In this document: in pieces, positions 24,742-34,837 of the stretch | Numbering within the stretch: position 1 is the first letter of the stretch | Layout: each line of letters opens with the position of its first letter | Source: Cryptomeria japonica | Lineage: Eukaryota > Streptophyta > Pinopsida > Cupressales > Cupressaceae | Direction of reading: 5' to 3' | NCBI RefSeq assembly: GCF_030272615.1 | Contig: NC_081414.1 | Location: 820,503,896 to 820,567,895 of the forward strand | Length of the DNA stretch: 64,000 nucleotides | The notes under the pieces: model-generated | Told to the model about the DNA's origin: nothing | Databases searched by the model: none | Seen by the model: the letters and a program-made list of their open reading frames with translations, nothing else | Translations under genes and position numbers: made by a program

Positions 24742-25158
24742 TATACTCTCAAGTGACTTGGGTTACTTTTTAAAAGGAAAAATTTGAAGCTCTTGACAAG
24801 TTTAAGGCATTCAAAACATTAGTGGAGAATGAATCAGGTTTGAAGATCAAATGTTTTAGATCCAATAAAGGAGGAGAACTCACTTCCAATGAATTTGAAG
24901 ATTTTTGTGAAAAACATGGGAGACAATGATCTACTGCAAAAACTCCACAACAAAATGGAGTTGTGGAAAAAAAGAATAGAACAGTTTGAGAAATGGCTAG
25001 AGCTATGTTAAATGAGTCAAAGTTATTTACTACAAGGCTAGACAATTACCTTCAAGAGCAAGGCTTCAAAAGGGGAATTGCGGATAGCAATCTTTATATC
25101 ATGAATGAAGGAGATAATTTATTGATTGTTGTGATCTATGTGAATGATATCATTTTTG
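24742..25158 (+). pseudogene. Copia integrase end joined to a reverse-transcriptase fragment (decayed)
   Basis: Continues the integrase core (NKGGELTSNEFEDFC near 24865 and QNGVVEKKNRTV near 24953). At about 25020 it jumps to the RT thumb/palm region (QGFKRGIADSNLYI), so the integrase C terminus and the N-terminal half of RT are deleted. The RT active site reads YVNDI instead of YVDDI, so the enzyme is dead. Confidence 0.8.
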
Positions 25159-25382
25159 GGCAACGTCTACCCAGCCCCTACGATGCACCGACATCCTAGG
25201 CATACAATACATGCTACACATCTTATGCATACAATACATGTTGCATATACATATAACTACATGCCGGTGCATCGTAGAATCCTATGCATACAATACATGT
25301 TACACATCCTATGCATATAATGCATTTTACATAGACATATAACTGCATGCAGGTGCATCATAGGGGCTGGGTAGATGGTGCC
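25159..25382. mobile_element. MULE-like MITE (224 bp, 9-bp TSD TCATTTTTG)
   Basis: Has about 31-bp terminal inverted repeats with few mismatches (GGCAACGTCTACCCAGCCCC against GGCACCATCTACCCAGCCCC at the other end). Exact 9-bp direct repeats TCATTTTTG lie at 25150-25158 and 25383-25391, the size usual for Mutator-like elements. The interior holds two similar halves built on CATACAATACATG and ACATATAACTGCATGC. It has no coding capacity. Removing it restores the RT frame (NDIIFGGSNNK). Confidence 0.85.
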
Positions 25383-25935
25383 TCATTTTTGGAGGTAGCA
25401 ATAACAAGATGTGCCAAGAATATGCCACAAATATGCAAAAGGAATTTGAAATGTCAATGCTTGGTGAGTTATTTTTCTTCCTTGGGATGCAAATAGCCAA
25501 TCAGATAAGGGAATATTTATTTCACAAACCAAGTATATTAAAGAGATCTTGAAGAAATTTGATATGGAAGACTACAACCCAGTGAGAACTTCCATGGTTA
25601 CAGGATGAAAATTAAGTAAGGAAGATGAGTCTTCAAAGGCTAACCAAACTCTATACAAGTCCATGAATGAAAGTTTATTATATGTGACAGCTACAAGACT
25701 TGACATTCTGCAAGCAATAGGATTGGTGGCACGCTTTCAAGCAGCTCCAAAGGAAACTCATGTGCACATCATCAAAAGAATATTCAAATATCTAAAGCTT
25801 ACTATGGATTTTGGGTTGTGGTAGCCAAGAAGTGAAGATTTCACCTTTACAGCATATGTTGTATAATCATGTGCTCTTCACATGAGATCCACACTACTAT
25901 TAGGTTTGAATAGTAAAGACCATTTACACGCATAG
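25383..25935 (+). pseudogene. Copia reverse transcriptase end and RNase H remnant
   Basis: Reads EFEMSMLGELFFFLGMQI, the conserved Copia RT connection segment, then a frameshift. It continues as LYKSMNESLLYVTATRLDIL and RIFKYLKLTMDFGLW, the start of Copia RNase H. It ends in stops, and no catalytic RNase H core remains. Confidence 0.8.
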
Positions 25936-26085
25936 TTCAAGGTCTCTACATTTAATGAGTAAAAATAATTATTTTGGATTTGGAGGCTACAGACAGTGGT
26001 TGTATACTTTTTTGGAATTTTCATAGTTATATATTATTTGTTTAGAACATGATATTCATACTAATGTCAAACATTGTTGCAGACC
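25936..26085 (+). mobile_element. 3' untranslated region of the Copia element, cut by the next insertion
   Basis: Matches 17870-18045. The sequence stops at AGACC, where a giant-LTR-type terminus TGTTGACATG begins. The expected continuation (TTCAGCAATC, as at 18036) is not found to the right within the window. Confidence 0.55.
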
Positions 26086-27395
26086 TGTTGACATGTTCTT
26101 TTATGACAGCACCTGACACAGAATAAAGTTGCCCAACGGTCACTTTACTCCCTCTTGATCAAAGTACAATTGTATGCTAAGATTGGAGTAAGTTCAAACA
26201 ATCGACTCCAAGGTTCCAATATGCAATGGATGTGACTTAGTAGGCTCGATGTGATATGCTAGTAATCCAAGGGGACTTACGCACACTTGAAGAAGTTTTA
26301 AAAAATTTTGTAACTTTCAAGGAATTCGGTCACAAATGATTTATCGATGAGAAACTATTTTTTAGGATTTTTGGATTTAAATATGCTAAAAGTAAATAGG
26401 AGAGGGTTTAGAAAATCTATGCTAAATCTAAGAACAAAGAGACAACGATTGCTTGAGTGAAATCAACCACACTTTGCTTTGCCAACTCCGTACAACTACA
26501 CAAAGGCGATGCAATCTTCAAAGGTTGTGCAAAATATTTTCAAAACACCAATGAACACTTTCAACGAACAATGTCCACCTGATGATCGAAGTTAAGTCTC
26601 CACGTAAAAAGGCTTAGAGTAACCTTACAAAGTTAATAACAATCAGCTACTAACAAAAGGTATGAGCAACGATTTCACTACAAACAATCTCATCAATCTC
26701 ATTCATCTAAAAACTAGAAAACAAATCTACTCTAAGTGAAGAGAGCGAGACTATGCAACTCGCAAAGCTGAACAAGTATACACCATCAAATTGGACAATG
26801 TAATAAGTTAACTGCTTCAACAACTTATCGCAACAATCTCTCCTCCTTTACAAATGAGGGGGGTCACCCCTTTATATAGGCTCAAGCCTTGGCTACATAC
26901 AAAAACTTAATTAGGGTTTACCCTAAAAGATTCCCACACATGATGCAACAAGGTGGGAATATTCATTAAATTCTCATTATGCCCACATAAAATTAATTCC
27001 TACATGCCCAAAATGGCGTCCACTTGTGCATTAAATGCACCATTTTCATCAAATTCGTCCAACATGCAATGAATGTTCCCCATGCAAAATTGCCATGCTG
27101 CCATAAATGCCCATCATCTTCTAAATGCAACAGTTGCATGCAAGAATCAGCCATAATGCCATAAATGCGATGGCTACATGCAAGAACATGCTCCACTACC
27201 TTAGCATGCGTTGACCTGGCTGCCACCCAGTCAAATATTCCTGAAATAAATATGCCACTATGTCATTCGGTCAAAAGATCCTCGTCCAAAAAATGGACGA
27301 CCATTATCTCACTCATTAATGGCATAAGCAATGAATTTGGGGACGGCCTCTAATTTTTCTACAGAGACACTTGGCACACTACATCCTAAATTCCA
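26086..27395 (-). mobile_element. 3' terminal part of a giant-LTR-related element (TATA2 to U5-like)
   Basis: The left end TGTTGACATG and the adjacent ACACAGAATAAA are the reverse complement of the giant-LTR terminus. Further in are the GGGGACTTAC word (splice-like in other copies), the second TATA region (CCTTTATATAGGC near 26871) and an AATTAGGGTTTACCCTAA telo-box cluster near 26908. No LTR start was found between here and the gag at 29973, so the LTR is either truncated or carries the ORF at 27396-28469 inside it. Confidence 0.6.
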
Positions 27396-28469
27396 TCAAG
27401 GAAATCTCTTCTTCACTCTTGGAGAAAAATTTCTCCCATTTGCTACCATTTCCTGTGTCCTCCACATAGTGCCCGAAAATAAAGAAACATTTTCCAAATG
27501 TGCTTTGGAAAATGATTCCACAAAGAAGAATTCATGCAACCGGTCCCTCAGGTAATTCACTGTCACTCCACCTTCATCCAGCCTTCTCACGAATAATGTC
27601 TCAACTGCGTTGAGGATTTCCTCTTGTACCCCTCCGATTGACTCTTTCAAAGTCAAAGACTCCATGTTGAATCTTTCAAAGGCTTCCCTTTCAATGCAAA
27701 CGGCACAAAACCACCACAGGAAGTCATAAATTTCGCTCTCCTGAATCACCTTCCCGTCTATCAATGTCTACTTAGGAACTTTCATCAATGCTCTGAGTCG
27801 CGGAATAGTCAGGTCCTCATAAATGTGTACATCCTCCCATGAACTATCCGCCACTTCTAGCCTGTTCAAGAGGGCAAGGAGTCTTGAATGAAGGCGAGCC
27901 AAGTCCTCAATAAATTTTCCAACTACAATGTAAATATCTTCCACCCACTCCTTAGAATATTGAGCCCTCTTTCTGACTTCTTCAGCAATATGAATGGATT
28001 CCTTAGGAAGAGAGGTGGGAAGAACAAAGGACGGATACTCCTCCCTGAGTGGATGTTTGAAACTCTTAACATATTCGCATAAGGCTATGTTTTCACTTTT
28101 CAGCCTTTTGCACTTTTCCTTCATCTTTTGCATCTTTTCCTTCACGGCCAAGGAAGATCCCTCAAATTCTTCCACCACTTCTATCATGAAAGCAAACCCC
28201 AAATCAACTTCTCTGATTACATAATCATCTGTCGTGATCTCATTTCTATCCTTGTCCACTGCAAGCTCGGCTAGATGTAAAGTTCTGGATCCAAACTCAT
28301 TCCTTGTGATTCTAGAAAACTTATGAGCAGCCTTCTTTTCCGCTAGTTTATGCATTCTTCTCAGAAGTTCTTCCAACTCTTGTGCTAGATCCACTTCCTT
28401 TTCTGGTTCTTTTCTCAATCTGTCTTTCAACCATTCTGGAGCAGCAGTCGATTCTTCCTGAAACTCCAT
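27396..28469 (-). CDS. Retroelement ORF of unknown function, C-terminal module (one in-frame stop)
   Basis: A 233-codon frame (28469-27768) is followed, after one TAG, by a further 122 codons in the same frame. The product is predicted to be charged and helical: KMKEKCKRLKSENIALCEYV is a clear coiled-coil stretch. It is homologous to the C-terminal part of the ORF at 31976-33730: IPRLRALMKVP matches IPHLLALKKVP, and YDFLWWFCAVCIEREAFE matches YDFHGWYCALALKKSAYE. Conservation between two separate elements shows it was a real coding region of this family. I know of no biochemical function. Upstream, 28470-28640 remains open in places (MLAQDVLSVNASHMP). Confidence 0.6.
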
Positions 28470-28639
28470 ATGTACATATGCTCCTGTGAAACTTCCTCCA
28501 TTTCTCCAAGGATTGTTTCTATGAAACTATCCTGGCGTGGCTCTTCTGGATGGGAGGAAAGTTCTTGCCTTTGAACTCTCGGCTGAATGGGCATGTGTGA
28601 AGCGTTGACACTAAGTACATCTTGCGCAAGCACACTGTC

Positions 28640-29972
28640 AAGGAAATTGCCCTATGGTGGATTCATTCGATTTTCCAGTGCAAACATTTCCACCTCTTGC
28701 ACACTAGAAGAACTGGATGGAGATTGAGCTTCTTCCACCCTTCCTCTTTTCTGTTGTGGTTCTTCCTAGTGGAATTCTTGCTGAACATCTGGCTAGGCTT
28801 CCTGCTAAATATCCAGCTAAGCTTCCTATTGAACATCTGGTTGAGCCTCTTTTCTTTCCATTGTCCTTGGCCTCTTTGGAACATTTCTCCTTTTACTAAG
28901 TTCAACTCCTTACTGGATTTCTCCTTCCTCAGCTTGGGCCTGTGATGATCCTTGTGTGGCCTCACTATGGGAATCCAGATTTCCCATTAATTGGTAAGTT
29001 AGGTGAACATTTGCATCCTTCAGTGCCCTAATTTGTTGTTCCACCTAGTGCCTAGTGAATTTCAAAACTAGCCTGGCTAGAATATCCAAGTCATCAATGA
29101 CCTGGATAGGTTTATCTTTTAATTTCTCAAATTTAGGGTGAATCATGTCATGATCTTCCTTTACTTGGTCTGGCACATGAATGATTTCGGTCACACACCA
29201 TTGAAATATCACCTAGCTGAAAATGAATAAAATCTTGCACAAGCATGCAGCTGGTATCATTTAAAAAAATTCCATCACAAGTTTGCATGTCAAACTGAAA
29301 AGACTCAAGAGGACACTCTTGCAACTTTGTGGCTCCTTCAAACACTCCTCCAATACATGAACTGGCAAAGAATCACATATTGGTTTACTCTGGGACAGCA
29401 ACTCACTACTCTAGAAAAAAGGATCACTTGGAAGCTCCAGCATACCCATAGGTTCATACATTTCTTCATCATCCAAGCATGTTGTGGAAGCGCTGTCCGA
29501 ATCCCATTTACACTCACAAGAGCATAATTTTGGCTTACTAGAAAGTTTTGGTTCAAACTTAAGATTAGCTCCCACATTAATGTGAAGATTTTCTGAACAA
29601 TGCTTCAAATCATAAGAAAACTCATCACCATGGCACTCAATGCACGGGGCTGAGGTCTAGCATGTACTTGATAAATTGGATTCATCATCACACTCAAGGC
29701 CTATCGTAACTTTGATCATGGCACTCAAACACCATGTCCCCATCATGTGCATCATCATTATGCATGCTGACCCACTCACTGGTAGAAGAAAAATCAGAGA
29801 TGCTTGTGTCATATATGGCTTCACCAAAAGTGTAATCCTTGTCATGAGAAAAACACAAGGATTTAAAACCACTTTTGCCCATGTGTCTTTGATATTCAAC
29901 TGACAACAAATCTGAAATTTGATCACTGTTTAATAGATCACTGCTTTGATCTATATCTTCTACCTCCTCTTC
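28640..29972 (-). pseudogene. Decayed linker between gag and the downstream ORF, acidic and repeat-containing
   Basis: No continuous frame. In the minus direction, 29970-29100 reads as fragments rich in Asp/Glu/His/Ser (for example DTSISDFSSTSEWVSMHND). Near 28790-28860 there is a 27-bp tandem repeat (ATCTGGCTAGGCTTCCTGCT and variants) that in one minus frame gives Gln/Pro/Asp/Val repeats broken by stops. It probably once encoded a low-complexity spacer following gag. Confidence 0.4.
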
Positions 29973-30922
29973 TTACTCTCCACTGATGTTGTTGGTGTTA
30001 TCAAGCTGCAACTCACTTATGTTATCTGCTGATAGGTTTTCTTCTTGAGACTGGGCACAAACAACTTCATTGCCATTAATCTCAAGGTTGCACTTTTCTT
30101 CTTCTTTGATCCCTACCATGTCAACCATGCATTGTTCATCTTTTGGGGCTGAAAGTTCTCGATCACATGCATCCATGCTGCTGTTTGCACCTTCAGCACA
30201 CTTGTCACCATCATTGAGACGTGTCAATAACATGTTTCTCATGTATTCATGTCTCACTCTATCCATGATGTCCACAGAATCATAGGCCATCTGCATATCA
30301 ACTATTTTAAGATCCTCCAGCAATGCACTAGAACCCTCTTCAAAGGCCTCAAAATACATACTAATGCAAGCTGGGGTATCGGGCCTAAAACCTTCAGGAA
30401 TTTGTGACAATGCACTTGCAAACCTGTGACTGAAAGCAACACTGGTTTCTTCATCCTGCCTCCTAATCTGAGATAATTCTTTGACAAGATCAGTGGGTTC
30501 CCTTGCAAATTTTCCCATGTATGCACCCACTAGCTCACCCCAACAAGCAAAGGATCTCTGAGGGAAACCTGAGTACAAAGCCTTAGCCCTTGCATCAAGA
30601 GATCTAACAAAAAATCTCATGCACATGTCCTCTTCTCCAAACAAATGTTTCTTCATGAAACTATGAAACCTTTGTACATGTGCATTCCCCTCACATATGC
30701 TGAAACCATCAAATCTGGGCATCTAACTATAAATCTGAGCTGGCATGCTTTGGAACTCATGCTCTACCCATGATAGGTCCAACTAATCATACAACGGATC
30801 AAGAGAATGAATAGGGGGGGCAGCTGCTTGAATGGGAGGCATGTCATGATTAAAACTCAACTGAGCTTGTGAAGACATCAACCTCTCATTATGATGCATA
30901 ACATTTGGGGATCCCAAGGTCT
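29973..30922 (-). pseudogene. Gypsy-type gag, main part (two in-frame stops upstream)
   Basis: A 249-codon open frame opens MPRFDGFSICEGNAHVQRFH and continues FFVRSLDARAKALYSGFP...FACWGELVGAYMGKF, the pattern of the Retrotrans_gag capsid domain (hydrophobic/Trp spacing, RF..F, SL...A). The same frame extends upstream to 30922 with two stops (near 30793 and 30725). The C terminus is acidic and no zinc knuckle is seen. At 30922 the frame is cut by the element starting at 30923 and resumes at 47366 in the same phase. Confidence 0.75.
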
Positions 30923-31783
30923 TGTTGATGTGTTTTTTATGCACATAACAATACAGAATAAATTACCAAAGTAATTTACCCTCTCTTGAACAAAATCACC
31001 TCAGATGCTAAGATTGAGATCAACTAAAATGATTCCAAGGTTTCTACATGTCAGGTCTTGACGAGTGGGAAAGTTCAGTGGTTGATGTGAATTGTTGTGT
31101 TTCACTTGGGGACTTACGCAAATGTTTGGATTATCATGAATGATGCGAAATAGGTGTGCTGACAACTTAAGATTTATCAATATGGCTCTGGATTTACTTC
31201 TTACTAAAAAAGGGGGAAAAAGAATAGGGTTTAGGAAATCTATTCTAAAACTAGGAATGTAGGAAATGATGAATGGATTTAGTGGAATCAAACTAGGCAA
31301 GGTCTCACAATCAGGTATTGACACAAGCTTAGTGCAATCATCTAAGGTATACTTAAAGATTTTCAGGCTATCACCATCAAACGTAGACACCATCCAAGTT
31401 GATGTTTGTCAACGGATGCGTAATAATTGAAGTTATGCGTACTCGAATTCCAGTTGACCACACAAGGCGCACTTACCAGCAGCAAGAGGCTAGTGGTATG
31501 GATTAAGGATTCCACACAAATGAATTCAACAAATCTTCCACTCAATCTAACATACATGAAAATAAATTCTAATCTAAATTCTAATCTGACTTGGAGGAAT
31601 TGAGAACCATGAATGCAAATACAAAATTTGAAGAGCAAAATCACCAACAATTGAACAATGATTAGGATTCAAATAGCTATAGCATATACCAACAATTCTA
31701 CAAAAACTTTCTTTTACAAATGAGAGACAAGGGGGCATATATAGAGCCTCTTACAAAAATGGATGGCCCAGATTGATCTAAGA
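30923..31783 (-). mobile_element. Terminal (TATA2 to U5-like) part of the 30923-47360 element
   Basis: Collinear on the minus strand with the ends of the other giant LTRs: telo-box CCCTAATTAGGG near 31823, a TATATAGAGCC TATA region near 31737, the GTTGACCACACAAGGC-type segment near 31450, GGGGACTTACGC near 31108 and the terminal ACACATCAACA. It is clearly diverged from the other copies, so this insertion is old. Confidence 0.7.
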
Positions 31784-33730
31784 TCAATGGTCGAGATCAT
31801 GCCAACAAAACCCTAGAATTGCCCTAATTAGGGTTACATCAAAAATGGCGCCACCAACATATGGCCCAATGAAAAAATACCTAGTCATCATATACTCCTG
31901 CATCTCTCTCTCTCCTAGCATACTCCAAGGATCTAGCCAATATTGAATTAACTCCTCCATGGAAATGCTAGGCAAGGTATCCTACTGTAAATCAATCACA
32001 TCCAATGAATCCGAGCAAGCATTCAAAGTGTTCTCCCATTCTGGCATGAGCTTCTGCGAACTATGAACATGAATTAACAAAGAGACTAAGTCATCTATCT
32101 GACTCTTCTTCAAAGAGTCCAACTGGCAAAAATACATAAATTTCATCTTGTCTCTTAATTCGGCTAAGTATAAACCACTAGCATCACTAACATCAACACC
32201 CAATAATTCCTCAATCGAGGCAAGGATCTTCATCTGAATGTCCTGAATTAATCCTTCCATCTCCATACAACTTGATTGGGCGTTCTCATAAGCTGATTTC
32301 TTCAAGGCTAATGCACAATACCAGCCATGGAAATCGTATCAGTCTCCACTGTGCACAATGTTCTCGCTGACCAAGGTGGAATTAGGAACCTTCTTCAATG
32401 CCAGGAGGTGTGGAATAGTCTTGTCTTGAATAGGTCAGACTTCTTCCCAAACTCCCTCCAAATACTGAATTCCGAATACGAGTGATGTTGTCTTATCATA
32501 TGCATGAACAAACTGAGTAAGGAAATCATCTGCCTGCTCTCTTGTGCTTTCAATCCACTTTTCCACCTCTGAGTGTGTACCTATTGCTACCTTGCAGTGT
32601 GAATGTATTCCATGGTCAGCTGCAATAGGGGAAATAAGGGTGGGATCTCCACGCCTTGTCCTTGCAATATACTCTCTGAGTCTAATATTTTCTTCTCTGT
32701 ACCTTTCATTCTCCGCAACCGCTCTGTCTAACCTTGCATTGATTGCTTGGAGGTTGTCACCAATCTCCTGAAATTCCTGCTCTGTGGATGTATGACCAAG
32801 GGTGACTGAAGTGATCTGGAAATCCATAGGAATAGCAATGTTCGTTGTCACGCCTGCAATAGGAACAACAATCTGCGCAATCCGCATTCCTGTCTCATCT
32901 CTAGCTATGTGCGATAAAATCTCCGCTCTCTTGGGCTCCTTCTCCTTAGCACTCCTAGCTAGGTAGTCATCAATATCATGAATAGGTTGTACCTCTATCA
33001 TCTGTTTACTTTTCTCCATACTCTTCTTCAACCATTCAAGAATAGCAGCCATCTCCATACCATCATCGAGACATATTTCGTGATCAAGTCCTTTCAATGT
33101 CGAGATAACTTCATCATTATCATCAGGATTATTCCTAGTCCAATCATATACATCATTTCCCAAACTAACTTCCAAAAGGACAGTAGGGGATCCCGGCTGG
33201 TCATCGTTCTCCTCAGGAGGTGCAGATGTCGCTGTGGCATGAAATTCTTGACTATTCTCTAGCAGTATCACTGTGTTGGAACACTGCTGAGTCTCCTTAT
33301 TCTGTTTTGTTAGTTCAATCACTTCGATTGATGAGACACTGGGAGGGGGTGAAGGTAGGATAAGTGGAGGAATGATAGTCTTTTGTTTCTTCTTCACATC
33401 CTCAATCTTCTTCCCTCTGGCCTTGACTTCTCCAGACGTGTTTTTCCTTCTCTTGGGAGCTTGACTCTCTTCGTCTGCATGAATCCTGACATCACTGACA
33501 GTCCTCTGATCATCCTCGGAAGTAGACTCTTCCGGCTTCATCCTTTCATAAGTGAAGGGAACACCCATGTCAACTAACTTATTCATTTGTATATCCACCC
33601 ATAGGCGGGAGAAATTCAAGACCTCTCTCATCAATATATTCAGGTCAATCTCTTCTGACTCTGACCAATTAGGCAATAGGATTGCCTTCTTCATTTCACT
33701 CTCATATTGTGGATGTATGCTCTCTATCAT
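31784..33730 (-). pseudogene. LTR-carried ORF, C-terminal part (few in-frame stops)
   Basis: One frame stays open over about 650 codons apart from stops near 32435, 32325 and 31979. The first 431 codons are uninterrupted. Visible features are a Lys-rich, nuclear-localisation-like stretch (APKRRKNTSGEVKARGKK, about residue 92), a Pro/Ser tract, an acidic tract, a coiled coil (ENERYREENIRLREYI) and a helical end homologous to the ORF at 27396-28469. Just upstream the frame changes by one base relative to 33738-34256. No enzyme motif is visible. It may be a nucleic-acid-binding or structural accessory protein, but that is a guess. Confidence 0.6.
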
Positions 33731-33737
33731 CTAATAC

Positions 33738-34227
33738 CTAATCAAGGATGAGGAAAAGTCCACACTTCCTCATGAAATCCACTGACATCCTGGACCATAT
33801 TCTTCTCTTCACTGCTTGCTCGTCCATCAGGTTAGCCCAATAATCTTCTATGTCAATCTTATGAGTGAACTTTTCTCCTCTGATCCTTCCGACCACCTTG
33901 TCTAGATCGAATCTTTCTCTCTTCTTATAGGTAGCAAATCTATAGAATGCAATCTCCTCACCTACAGAGCTGGCGGCTATGGTGGATTGGCAAACCTCTG
34001 ATGTCTTCCCAACTGAAATAGGGAATGTCATTCATATCCTGTGCTTCTCTCTCTGGATAACATCGAACTCTAGAAGCTGTCTTACCACTTCCAACAATAT
34101 CATTATGTCGGTTGGATACCTAGGAAGTTTGTAGGGTTCAGATTGAAACCCATGAATCCTGAGGTATGTGAAAGTAGGAAACTGTATATACCACGATCCA
34201 TATTTTTCTATTAACTCTGTTGCCTCC
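33738..34227 (-). pseudogene. LTR-carried ORF, middle part
   Basis: Open in one frame with a single stop at 34032. Readable segments include YGSWYIQFPTFTYLRIHGF and PYKLPRYP, which give a globular impression, and WANLMDEQAVKRRIWSRMS. At 34227 it is cut by the solo LTR. On the other side, at 43670, the frame continues in the same phase when one CCTCC copy is dropped. I recall similar 'YLR..GF..EP.KLPRYP' segments in unknown plant retroelement proteins but cannot name a family. Confidence 0.6.
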
Positions 34228-34837
34228 TGTTGTGACGTATTCACACATCGCCCCATTGCAAATGGGGACCCCTGCTTTTTTTGCTTTCTAGGGTTTGCTT
34301 TCTAGGTTTTAGAGTTTTGTCTATTAGCCTTTGCTTTTCGAGTGTCGCCAGGAGGATCACTTGGATAGCAGGCTCTGCTTGAGCTAGGTTGAGTCTTTGG
34401 GGCCCCATAATTAGGGTTTCTTTGATAGTCTTCCTTAGGGCTTGGTTTTGCTCTCGTTGCTAATTGTGTCTTGTTTGAGTTCGAGGAGGTCAATGAAGCT
34501 TGGTGAGTGAATATCCTCTTTGAAGGTCCGAGTTAGGTCAAGTTGGTGAGTAATGAAGTCTGGAATGTCATCCTGATCTTCAAATGCCCTGAAATTTGGC
34601 TAAGTTTGGAATGTCCTGATCCTGAAATTTGACTGTCTGGAAAACTGAAGAATCCTCCAAAAACTAGATTTTGCAATATAACTCCTGGAGGTCCGAAACC
34701 ACTCTCAAACATCCTGACAGTATATATGGAATATAACTTAAAGTATAAGAAAGAAGAAAGATATAAGGAAATGTCACTTATACTTATATGTTATATTCCA
34801 TTAAATGATCTTAACGGAGAGACCAAAATGTCAAATT

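Noticed and set aside
26081-26090. AGACC at 26081-26085 paired with AGACC at 2606-2610 as one target duplication
   Set aside because: The two neighbouring LTR termini have opposite orientation and lie 23 kb apart with unrelated structures between, so the match is most likely chance.
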